Origin: an uncultured Spartobacteria bacterium
GTDB lineage: Bacteria > Verrucomicrobiota > Verrucomicrobiia > Chthoniobacterales > Terrimicrobiaceae
NCBI GenBank assembly: GCA_937960895.1
Contig: CALCJD010000042.1
Coordinates: 1 to 37,443, forward strand
Length of the DNA stretch: 37,443 nt
Direction: 5' to 3'
Shown: piece by piece, positions 14,743 to 22,453 of the stretch
Numbering within the stretch: the first letter of the stretch is position 1
How the letters are laid out: each line of letters starts with the position of its first letter
Program-made: the position numbers and the translations under genes
Notes under the pieces: generated by a model
Database searches by the model: none
What the model was told of the DNA's origin: nothing
Seen by the model: the letters and a program-made list of their open reading frames with translations, nothing else

Positions 14743-17700
14743 CAAAGTGCGGAAGCGAAAGTAGGGCTCCAGGGATTTCGTCATCGGGTCGATCCGGTTC
14801 TTTCCGATGTCCGGGTTGTTGGGATCGAGATGGCGTTCGAAAAGATGGGAGCCCCGTTTTTCCGCCAGCACGGAAATGGTGCCGTTCGGCAGGCGCTTCA
14901 CCGCCTGGGCGCGATAATGCATGGTAAAGGTGGACGACCGCGTGGTCAGCAGGGGATAGAGCGTGGCATAGGGACGCTCGCGGGAGTTGTCCCCGGTGAG
15001 CCGGTAGTCGTTCCACCAATTGCTTCGAACCTCGTCGAGCGTCGCACCGACGGGCACGAGGAACTGCTCGCAGATCTCCGAGGCGGACCTGAAGATTTCG
15101 CCTTTGTTGAATTTCTCCTCCCACTGTTCCAGGGTCTCGGGAATGTTGACGGCCAGGCGCGTCGTCAGCGCGTCGTTGGCGGACTGGGTGGCCGTGGTCT
15201 TGTAGATCGGCGCGGCGGAGTCCGGGATGGCCACGATCTTTTGGGCGGCCAGGGCCGCATGCATGGGCGTGTAGCGTTTGATGTAGGTGAACGGAACGAT
15301 CTGGCAATTCATGTTCAACCGGCCCGCCATGGAAAAGGGTTCGCTGATGGCATACGGCTCGACGCAGGGCATGGTGAAAAGATCGAGCAGGAGATGGTCG
15401 GGCGGATCGGACAGGCCGAAGTGATTGGGATTGGAGGGATTCGGGCAGAAGACCAGCGTGCGCCAGGGCGCGGCTTCGGCCGGCGCTCCCGACACGTAGG
15501 CCTTCACGGTGCGTTTGACGCCGGTGGGCAGTGAACCGAACACGACCGGGGACGGCATTTGGCGCAGGGGGGAGAAGAGACCGTCACCCAGTTTCCAGAG
15601 ACGCTGGAAATAGGGGGGTTCACTCGCCTCGTTGTTCAACACCCTCCAGTTGTAGGCTCCCTCGTCGGATTTGCCCATATACGCCCCGTCCGGCACGCCT
15701 CCGATGCCATTGTCAAAATCGCCCTCCCACCCGGCATCCCGCAGACTGGTTATTCCATCGGGAATGTCGGGTTTGGCGGAAAGCATCACGATGTTGCGCC
15801 GACCGGACGGGAGTGTCGCCGACTGGGGGGCGGTGCCGTAGTTCACCGGGACAATGGATCCATTGGTGGCTCCCAAATCCACCACTCCAAATCCCGTTCG
15901 GAAGCCGTGGGCAAAACGTTGCAGCCCGAAATTCCGATGGGGCGAAAAGAACGCCCCGGGAATATCCTGCAGGCAGGCCGCGACCCGGATGTCGCCATCC
16001 CTGAGCATCACGGACTGCACGACATCCTCCGGATAAAACTCCGGCGGATAGTTCTGGACCTTGTGTCGCTCCGTCCATCCCTCGCGACCGGCCATGTTGC
16101 CCGTAGTGATGGGAGCGGCCGGCACGGGATCGGGAACCGGGAGAGTCGCGTCCGGTATCTGCACCGTGCAGGTCTGGAAAACAACGCCGTCACACTTCAG
16201 GCGGATTTCCAGCCAGCCTGAGGTGATGTGGATTTTTCCGTCAGGAGCCGGCACTCCGTCGCTTTTCCTGGTCAGAAACGGATTGCGACCAAAGGTGTTC
16301 GTGTCGGCGGTCAGCCAGGCCCAGCCATTGGCTCCTCCGAGGCTTTGGGAAACGGCGATGCCGGAATTGGGCCCATAGGAGGAAACCGGACTTTCCCCAA
16401 CGGGCAGAGGCACTCCGTTGACCTGCGGAAGCGGACCTTGGGAAGAGACGGCCACCTCCACGGACCGCCGATATGGCTGCCAGGGCATCAATCCCTGCAT
16501 GGGAGTGCTGGTTTCGATGATGATCCCCGGTTCCACTTTCGGTTCGGTGACGGGCGTGGTTCCCGATTCCACCGTCTGGATGAACCAAAGGCCGACTTCG
16601 GAGATCACGGGAACGCGCCCCGCCCCCCGTCCATACGGCGTCAGAATGGGAAGAACAAATCCCGCCCCCTCGAACTTGCTCTGGTCTGCACCGCTGGTCG
16701 TGAAGGAAAGCGCCCCGCCGGCATCCCGCAGCATGGTGGTGTATCCCTTGTAGCCCGGCGGCACGCCGGAATAGGTCTCGTTGAGGTTGGCGCACCGGAT
16801 AAGATCGAAGATCTCGGTGAGGATCTGATCGCGTTCGCCGTCCACGCCACCATCGGCCTCGTCATATTTGTATGCGAAATTTCCGCCGAAACCCGGGATC
16901 TCTCGCGACGTCAGGGTGCGCAGATATTCAAAGAGCTCCTGATTGTCGGGCTGGGTGGTCCAGTCGACGGTCTGACTGAGGGCATCCGTCCGCGTGAAAT
17001 AAAAGCGCCGTTCCGCGCCCGGGGCGCCGATGGTCGAGCAGAAGGCGATCAGACTGTCGAAGGGCGTGCGGTGCTCCGGATCGTCCATCGCATGGACGGG
17101 CCAGATGGTGACGCGGGGCTGGCCAAAGAGATTCAGTTCCGAACTGCGGCTTGAGGCGGTGAGAAAAAAGCGGGACTGGTCGAGCTGTTGTTCGGTGAGG
17201 TTGAGCTGGGTGGCCCGATTGGGCGCGTAAAGAAATTCGTCCATCGTGGCGTAAAGACGGTCCGTCTTGTCGTTGACGATGGGGGGGCGGGTGGATCCGA
17301 TGGATATCGTGCCGTTGACCGACCCGCCCCATTTGTAGCGGGGAGTGGCGGAAATGAGCTTCTGCAGCCAGCCGTCGCCCTCGTTGTTGCGGTCGGGGAA
17401 AACCGTGGTAAGACTGACCGTGGCCGGATGCCCCGGATAGCGGTTGAATTCGTTTTGCGCAGGCTGCCGGAGGGCCATGTCGCGGACGTCCTGCCGGAGG
17501 GTGGCGCGGGGAATGTCCCAATAACTGTTCTCGTCGGTGGCCGAGGCGGTGTTGACGTTGATCTTGCAACTTTCATCGTCGGTCCAGAACGCCACGCGCG
17601 CCACCGGATCCCCCACCGACGGATCGGCCGAAACCCGTCCGTCGGCCGAGAGATAGAGCCAGCGCACCGGCATGGCCAGGCGATCGTCCCAGTCGACTCC

Positions 17701-18216
17701 GGGGCTCCGCGCACGGGAACTTGAGAAGCCCGCCACGGTGGTCAGGGACTCCGGACTGACGATGGGATAAAACCAGGTGTCCCGCCGTTTGACCGGCTCG
17801 TTCAAATCCACGTATGCATCGGGCCGGCTTCTCCAATCGTCCGGCACGTCCGCGCCGCCGAACAAGGGATCCGTCGTCTGCAGGGTTTCACTCGAGTAAA
17901 GTTTGTAGATGCCGGTGAGCTCGCCGGAGGAGCTGTAGGTCCGGATGGCCCCGGGTTGACTGGCCCAGGCCTCCGTGCCCAGGCCGTTGGCGGACACGGT
18001 GCGCGCGGTGGCCTCGCGGATCTGGGTCTGCACAATGTGCAAAGCCGTCTCGGCGGCAAGCTGGGTGTCGACGATGGCGGCGGCCAGGCCGCTGACACGC
18101 GTGCGGTTCTGGCTGAAGGCAAAAAGCCCGATGACCAAAAGGGCGGCGAAGACAACCGTGAAAAGGACGACAACCAGCGCAAAGGCACGCGGACGGGGGG
18201 ACGGAGGGACAAACAT
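14719..18216 (-). CDS. Verru_Chthon cassette protein A (large pseudopilin-like)
   Basis: A 1165-residue protein, the last gene of the C-B-D-A cassette. The N-terminus (PRPRAFALVVVLFTVVFAAL) is a prepilin-like hydrophobic helix in which mature position 5 is Val, not the usual Glu. QNRTRVSGLAAAIVDTQLAA and ETALHIVQTQIREATART continue the helix, and the C-terminus SLEPYFRFRTLLSKTFDP is typical of the TIGR02600-type family. The body is long and mostly beta/loop, without catalytic motifs I recognise. The missing Glu5 and large size parallel GspK, the tip pseudopilin of type II secretion. It begins 3 bases after gene D stops. Cassettes like this recur in Verrucomicrobium and Chthoniobacter; their role has not been established to my knowledge. 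Confidence 0.85.
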   Translation of the reverse strand: MFVPPSPRPRAFALVVVLFTVVFAALLVIGLFAFSQNRTRVSGLAAAIVDTQLAAETALHIVQTQIREATARTVSANGLGTEAWASQPGAIRTYSSSGELTGIYKLYSSETLQTTDPLFGGADVPDDWRSRPDAYVDLNEPVKRRDTWFYPIVSPESLTTVAGFSSSRARSPGVDWDDRLAMPVRWLYLSADGRVSADPSVGDPVARVAFWTDDESCKINVNTASATDENSYWDIPRATLRQDVRDMALRQPAQNEFNRYPGHPATVSLTTVFPDRNNEGDGWLQKLISATPRYKWGGSVNGTISIGSTRPPIVNDKTDRLYATMDEFLYAPNRATQLNLTEQQLDQSRFFLTASSRSSELNLFGQPRVTIWPVHAMDDPEHRTPFDSLIAFCSTIGAPGAERRFYFTRTDALSQTVDWTTQPDNQELFEYLRTLTSREIPGFGGNFAYKYDEADGGVDGERDQILTEIFDLIRCANLNETYSGVPPGYKGYTTMLRDAGGALSFTTSGADQSKFEGAGFVLPILTPYGRGAGRVPVISEVGLWFIQTVESGTTPVTEPKVEPGIIIETSTPMQGLMPWQPYRRSVEVAVSSQGPLPQVNGVPLPVGESPVSSYGPNSGIAVSQSLGGANGWAWLTADTNTFGRNPFLTRKSDGVPAPDGKIHITSGWLEIRLKCDGVVFQTCTVQIPDATLPVPDPVPAAPITTGNMAGREGWTERHKVQNYPPEFYPEDVVQSVMLRDGDIRVAACLQDIPGAFFSPHRNFGLQRFAHGFRTGFGVVDLGATNGSIVPVNYGTAPQSATLPSGRRNIVMLSAKPDIPDGITSLRDAGWEGDFDNGIGGVPDGAYMGKSDEGAYNWRVLNNEASEPPYFQRLWKLGDGLFSPLRQMPSPVVFGSLPTGVKRTVKAYVSGAPAEAAPWRTLVFCPNPSNPNHFGLSDPPDHLLLDLFTMPCVEPYAISEPFSMAGRLNMNCQIVPFTYIKRYTPMHAALAAQKIVAIPDSAAPIYKTTATQSANDALTTRLAVNIPETLEQWEEKFNKGEIFRSASEICEQFLVPVGATLDEVRSNWWNDYRLTGDNSRERPYATLYPLLTTRSSTFTMHYRAQAVKRLPNGTISVLAEKRGSHLFERHLDPNNPDIGKNRIDPMTKSLEPYFRFRTLLSKTFDP

Positions 18217-18219
18217 GGC

Positions 18220-18828
18220 TCAGGGACGGTGCACCACCGCCTGGGAATTGCGTGGATTGATCTGGATGGTTGCGAAATTCGGAGGCCGGGTGGCCGGCGA
18301 ACGTTCGAGATCCGTCTTGCCGGCAAGGGTCAGGAAGCGGGCGGAATCGGCCAGGGTGACGTTTTCATCCGCCAGCGTCATTTCCCCGGAGGGATAAAAA
18401 CGCAGGGCGACCATTTCGAGGCCGTTGGTTTGGGAAAGCGGGGTTTGGGAACCAAGCACATTCGACAATGCAACGTTGGCCGAGATGGCAATCGAATCCG
18501 GCATATGGCGGAGTTGGGTCACCCAGCGGTAGGAATCATCCTGCTCCCGGGTGCGGCATCGGAAACTTTCAAACCAGGGCGAAGCCGATCCGGCCGCGCG
18601 GAAAAAGCAGAGCTCCACGGGGCGGTTGAGACCGGCGGCCAGCGAGCGGCAATAACGGATTTCGTCGGAGACCATCTGGGCGGCAATGCCCAGTCCGGTG
18701 CTTTTGGAAGTGGAGTTCAGGGCGGGCACAACCGCCACCATCAGAATGCCCATGATGGCGATCACCGCCAGCAATTCCATCAGGCTGAAGGCTGCCTGCA
18801 TGCCGATGCGGGAACGGGAGGGAATCAT
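18220..18828 (-). CDS. Verru_Chthon cassette protein D (GspH-like prepilin)
   Basis: A 202-residue prepilin-like protein. The leader MIPSRSRIGMQAA is cleaved before FSLMELLAVIAIMGILMVAV (Glu at mature position 5). The C-terminus FATIQINPRNSQAVVHRP is a hallmark of the family (TIGR02596-type). The central region ALRFYPSGEMTLADENVTL has the pseudopilin globular strand pattern (compare GspH, where a 'F.p.G' strand is common). Its start overlaps gene B's stop by 4 bases and it is followed closely by gene A, so all four are co-translated. Confidence 0.85.
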   Translation of the reverse strand: MIPSRSRIGMQAAFSLMELLAVIAIMGILMVAVVPALNSTSKSTGLGIAAQMVSDEIRYCRSLAAGLNRPVELCFFRAAGSASPWFESFRCRTREQDDSYRWVTQLRHMPDSIAISANVALSNVLGSQTPLSQTNGLEMVALRFYPSGEMTLADENVTLADSARFLTLAGKTDLERSPATRPPNFATIQINPRNSQAVVHRP

Positions 18829-19280
18829 TGCGCTCCGGGAGGTTCCTTCACAAAGAAGGTGGTGCGTTGGGTGACCACGCGGTCCTTGGGGACGTTCCTG
18901 ATTTCAAATTGCACCGTCCAGGCATTGCTGGTGGTGATCCCGGGCAGCGTGGCACTCGGCACGGCGGAGGCGTGGGCGCGAAAATGAGCCCGGGCGTCAT
19001 CAGGGTCGCAGGACACCCCGTCATGCGTGTAGGCCCACTCCGCCTGCCAGGGAACGGAGCGGTTGCTCGTTTCCGAAAGGGTACGCGCCGACTCCGTCAT
19101 CTGACGGAAAATTTTCACCAACAGGGCGCGTTCCGAAGAGTCGGAGTTGAGCCCAAGCGCCGTGGCCAGCAGGGCCATGATCACAATGACCGCGACCGCG
19201 GTGATGCCGAGGGCCAGGGTCACCTCGACCAGAGACATGCCCGTGAGGGGGGAACGGAGGGGAGTCAATGCACGCTCCAT
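18825..19280 (-). CDS. Verru_Chthon cassette protein B (GspI-like prepilin)
   Basis: A 151-residue prepilin-like protein. MERALTPLRSPLTG is followed by MSLVEVTLALGITAVAVIVI (cleavage after Gly14, Glu at mature position 5). The short M-S-L-V-E form and small size resemble GspI/PilV-type minor pseudopilins. ATG 19280 is chosen because it gives a normal leader; it overlaps the end of gene C by 16 bases. A longer frame to 19361 would add 27 unlikely residues. The C-terminal VQFEIRNVPKDRVVTQRTTF is a closing strand pair. Confidence 0.82.
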   Translation of the reverse strand: MERALTPLRSPLTGMSLVEVTLALGITAVAVIVIMALLATALGLNSDSSERALLVKIFRQMTESARTLSETSNRSVPWQAEWAYTHDGVSCDPDDARAHFRAHASAVPSATLPGITTSNAWTVQFEIRNVPKDRVVTQRTTFFVKEPPGAQ

Positions 19281-20260
19281 CGGGAGTTCGGAATCGAAAT
19301 GGTGGTGGAAAAAATGCGAAAATTGATCTTGGGATCGTTCCCGGCCAGGACGGCCTCCCAATTTTTCAGATCGGTCTCGAAGGCGGCCGGATCCCGAAAC
19401 GCGGAGTCGGGCGGGGTGATCGGAGGCGGAACGGCTTGATACCGCGCGGCCAGGCGCGAAGCGCTGGCGTCATCAATGGCGACAAGGACCACCCTCAGAC
19501 GGGGCGGCAGTTGGTTGTAGGTGGCGGCATTGTCCCGGTCCCGGGAGTCGTAAGTGTAACTCAGTTTCCAGGTCCCGTCCGCCAGCGGATATTCCGCCAG
19601 AATGTAGAAGCCGATGACGTTGACCCCCGCCACGCTGGCATTGGGGCTGTCCTCCCCCCGCCCCGCATCGGCACGAAACCAACCCGAATCGGAGGAGGCG
19701 GTGTAGACGCTGAAGTCCCCGGTGGGCTCCATCCATTCAAACAGACGGAAGCGGTTGACGGAGGGCAGATCGTCGAGAAAAGCCGGCAATCCGGAGGCGG
19801 GGCCGAAGGCGGTGAAATATCCCACGGCGTTGAGACGGGAGGTCAGCTTGCTGGTGTGGCCGTCCAGCGTCCGGCCAAGGGGGGCCTGAAAAAACACGGC
19901 GCTGCCCGGATATTTTTCCCGGGGCAGTCCCAGCAATTCGCTGGCGGGACCCAGCACAAAATGCAGTTCGGAGGCCCGCACGTACCGGGTCGGACGCGCC
20001 GGCTGGTCGTAGCTCCAATAGGTGTTGAGCACGGCCTGCGAGAGTTTTTGGGTCATGCTGTCAAAGGCGTCCGCCGCCGCCGCAAATGTCTCCGTGTTTC
20101 CGCGGACCTGGGTCCAGATTCCGCTGACATGATTGATGACGGCCAGCATCGCCCCGATCAGGAGCAGGGAAATCGCCGAGGCCGCGCTCAGCTCAATGAG
20201 CGAAAAACCGCGGCATCCGGCCCGCCGCGGGCAAAACAAGCTATGAGCCTTTGCGATCAC
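19265..20260 (-). CDS. Verru_Chthon cassette protein C (GspJ-like prepilin)
   Basis: A 331-residue prepilin-like protein and the first cassette gene. The leader ends RAGCRG, followed by FSLIELSAASAISLLLIGAM (Glu at mature position 5). The continuing helix, with AVINHVSGIWTQVRGNTETF and DSMTQKLSQAVLNTYWSYD, and the long beta-rich body fit the TIGR02599-type family and resemble GspJ/PilW minor pseudopilins. The start appears to be GTG at 20260; no ATG in this frame would leave a prepilin leader. It begins 4 bases after the stop of the GH106-like gene, so the glycosidase and cassette are very likely one transcript. Confidence 0.82.
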   Translation of the reverse strand: MIAKAHSLFCPRRAGCRGFSLIELSAASAISLLLIGAMLAVINHVSGIWTQVRGNTETFAAAADAFDSMTQKLSQAVLNTYWSYDQPARPTRYVRASELHFVLGPASELLGLPREKYPGSAVFFQAPLGRTLDGHTSKLTSRLNAVGYFTAFGPASGLPAFLDDLPSVNRFRLFEWMEPTGDFSVYTASSDSGWFRADAGRGEDSPNASVAGVNVIGFYILAEYPLADGTWKLSYTYDSRDRDNAATYNQLPPRLRVVLVAIDDASASRLAARYQAVPPPITPPDSAFRDPAAFETDLKNWEAVLAGNDPKINFRIFSTTISIPNSRWSVH

Positions 20261-20264
20261 ATAG

Positions 20265-22361
20265 CTATATATCAGTCAAAACATTTTCGCCGTCAACCTT
20301 TTTGCCCGCGGAAATCAGGGTGACCGGCCCCAACAGGCCGTTGACCGTGCGGCGTCTCTCCAGAGCGGCCGAACGCTGCAGATAAACATTCCACCAGCCG
20401 CGCTTTCCGAGCTCCTTTCGGGTCTTCGGATCGGTGAAGAGATTGGCCAGGCTGCCCTGGACCTCCACCTCAAGGGTGTTGGAACCGGGACGAAGGGCCC
20501 GGGCGAGGGAAAAGCGGAAGGGCGCCCAGGCGGCCTGTCCCAGCGGGATGCCGTTGAGCCGGCAGGACGCGGCATGGGCAACCCGCCCGAGATCAAGCCA
20601 TGGAATCCCCCCGCCCCGTTTCCAGTGGAACGTCGTGCGGTAGCAGACCGCTCCGGAAAACCAGGGCCCCAGAGACGAACTCCAGTTTCCGAGACGAACG
20701 GGACGCCATTCCGGGCGAACCGACGGACGGGGCTCGGGTTGCCCGTCGCGGAGCACCCATTGGCAAACCGGGGTCATTTCCCAGGCGGTCAGCTTCCGAA
20801 CCACCTTCTCTTCGGGGTCGGGTTCGGGCGAATCGAGGGAGAGGAATCGGGACTCCCCCGGCGCGAGACGCCAGGTGATGCGGGCCGGGGTCATGGTGAT
20901 CCAGCCCGTACGCAATCCGTCATTGATGCAAAAGACGCGGTTTTTCCCGCCGCGCCCGGTGAGGGCGATCCAGCGGATTTCCGGCGAGCAGGTGATCCTT
21001 TGCGAAAAGGGCCAGGCCGCTTCGAAAGCCCGGGTGAGCTCTTCCACACCGGCGGCCGGTGCCTGCGGATCAAAGAGGAAACCGACATTGCGGCCCAGCA
21101 GTTCGCCCGCCAGCCGGTTGAAGGGCGTACTGGTGCGGCGTCCATAGCGGGCCCACAAATCGCGGACCGGATACGGAACGCGCACCGGACGGAACAGACG
21201 GGCTTCCCGAATGTGGCGGCCGGTCTCCGCGAGATACCGGTCCAACAACGGATACGCCGCGGCGTCGGGAGCCCAATCCAGACAGCGCGTGCCCGTGCCG
21301 ATCCACCGCCCCGCGCGACGCGACAACTGCACATACATGGGGGCGAATTTGTTGATCCCCTGGGCAAGCTGAATGTCCGCCACCCTCTTCATTTCCTGCA
21401 CGGTCAGTCCAAAGCCATAGGCCGCGAACGGCTCGCTCCAGCAGCGCTGACCCGGCCGGGTGAGCGCGGAGGAGGCGAAGGTGGGAAAAAACTCACGCCG
21501 CCTCCCGGGCGAGATCTGCCCCCAGACGGTGTCGATGCCGGGCTCGTCGAGACGGCCGATGATTTTCAGGAAGTCCCCGTTGCAACGCGCATGGCCGCGC
21601 AGCGATTGGTCGCCCAGCAGATGCCCCACCAGAACCAGGCCATGCGCGTGGCAATACCTCCGCATGGGATCGAAAAACCGCTCCGCAAAAAGCGAGGTCC
21701 AAACCTCCGCAAAGGCCCGCCGGGCCTGATCCGCGGCCGGCGTGCGACCGCGCCCAAAAAGCGCGGGCAGCAGCGGTTCCAATTCCCGGCCGGTACGGCG
21801 GGCAAATTCTTCGGGAAGGTCGGGGGTCCATGGCAGGCGGGGTGTGCCCACCTGACCCGGCACCGTGGGCTCGTCGGTGAACACGCCGGGAATGACCGTG
21901 CCGAAAAATTCCCCCACCGCCCGGCGATAACGCTCGTGCGTCAGTTCCAGAAAACGCGGGGTCGTCTCGGGATGCAGCAAATCCGCGCGGGCCGGGGTGG
22001 TTTCGCGCAATCCGTCCGGCGTCATGACGCGGGCGCGAAGCTGCGGCCACTTCCGCAAAATCAATCCTCCGGCCTGCCCGCTGGGCCACCCCGCCTCATC
22101 ATAGATCCAGACCTCCATCCCGAGCTCCGCAGCCTGCTCCACGGCGGCGCGAACGGCGCGGAAAAAAGCGGGGGAAAGGTACGGAGTGGTCATCCCCCCG
22201 AAAAAATCCTCCTTCCGGAAGTCGTCCGGCATGGGATGGATGAGAAAACTGCGGATCCCCCAGGCATGCAAATCGCGCACCCGCCGCGCAATGTCCCGCG
22301 GAACAAGACGATCGTTCCATTTCCAGAAGATGGACGGAAAATCCGCGGTTTTGAGTTTCAT
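20265..22361 (-). CDS. GH106-like (alpha-L-rhamnosidase-type) glycoside hydrolase
   Basis: A 698-residue protein. The N-terminal half is a TIM barrel with VWIYDEAGWPSGQAGG at 84-99 and VFTDEPTVPGQ near 160-170, patterns of GH106 and related 'glycosyl hydrolase' proteins where the acidic residues are candidate catalytic groups. The C-terminus contains a GH2-type sugar-binding beta-sandwich (YRTTFHW, LDLGRVAHAASCRLNGIPLG, LRPGSNTLEVEVQGSLANLF). Typical GH106 enzymes are near or above 1000 residues, so this is a short member or a sister family. There is no signal peptide (MKLKTADFPSIFWKWNDRLV), implying intracellular action. The gene is divergent from the secreted protein gene at 22454 and is followed after 4 bases by the pseudopilin cassette. 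Confidence 0.75.
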   Translation of the reverse strand: MKLKTADFPSIFWKWNDRLVPRDIARRVRDLHAWGIRSFLIHPMPDDFRKEDFFGGMTTPYLSPAFFRAVRAAVEQAAELGMEVWIYDEAGWPSGQAGGLILRKWPQLRARVMTPDGLRETTPARADLLHPETTPRFLELTHERYRRAVGEFFGTVIPGVFTDEPTVPGQVGTPRLPWTPDLPEEFARRTGRELEPLLPALFGRGRTPAADQARRAFAEVWTSLFAERFFDPMRRYCHAHGLVLVGHLLGDQSLRGHARCNGDFLKIIGRLDEPGIDTVWGQISPGRRREFFPTFASSALTRPGQRCWSEPFAAYGFGLTVQEMKRVADIQLAQGINKFAPMYVQLSRRAGRWIGTGTRCLDWAPDAAAYPLLDRYLAETGRHIREARLFRPVRVPYPVRDLWARYGRRTSTPFNRLAGELLGRNVGFLFDPQAPAAGVEELTRAFEAAWPFSQRITCSPEIRWIALTGRGGKNRVFCINDGLRTGWITMTPARITWRLAPGESRFLSLDSPEPDPEEKVVRKLTAWEMTPVCQWVLRDGQPEPRPSVRPEWRPVRLGNWSSSLGPWFSGAVCYRTTFHWKRGGGIPWLDLGRVAHAASCRLNGIPLGQAAWAPFRFSLARALRPGSNTLEVEVQGSLANLFTDPKTRKELGKRGWWNVYLQRSAALERRRTVNGLLGPVTLISAGKKVDGENVLTDI

Positions 22362-22453
22362 GGGGGCGTGAGATATATATCAACTTCGGCAAAGTCGATT
22401 TATTTCCGAATTTGTGTTGACTTTTCAGCTTATGCTATAGAGCATTTCATTTC
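22362..22453. promoter_or_regulatory. divergent promoter region with two AT-rich dyads
   Basis: This 92-base gap separates the GH106-like gene (leftward) and the secreted protein gene (rightward). It holds GATATATATC (22372-22381) beside the leftward start and ATGCT-ATAG-AGCAT (22432-22445) beside the rightward start. TTGACT (22417-22422) is a possible rightward -35 box with TATAGA (22436-22441) downstream, but the 13-base spacing is too short for a standard promoter. The two transcripts are probably co-regulated from here; no regulator can be named. Confidence 0.4.

Noticed and set aside
20265..20280. TGATATATAG before cassette gene C, looking like a -10 box or a copy of the AT-rich dyad at 22372
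   Set aside because: It is the in-frame end of the GH106-like coding region (last codons Leu-Thr-Asp-Ile then TAG), so coding explains it.
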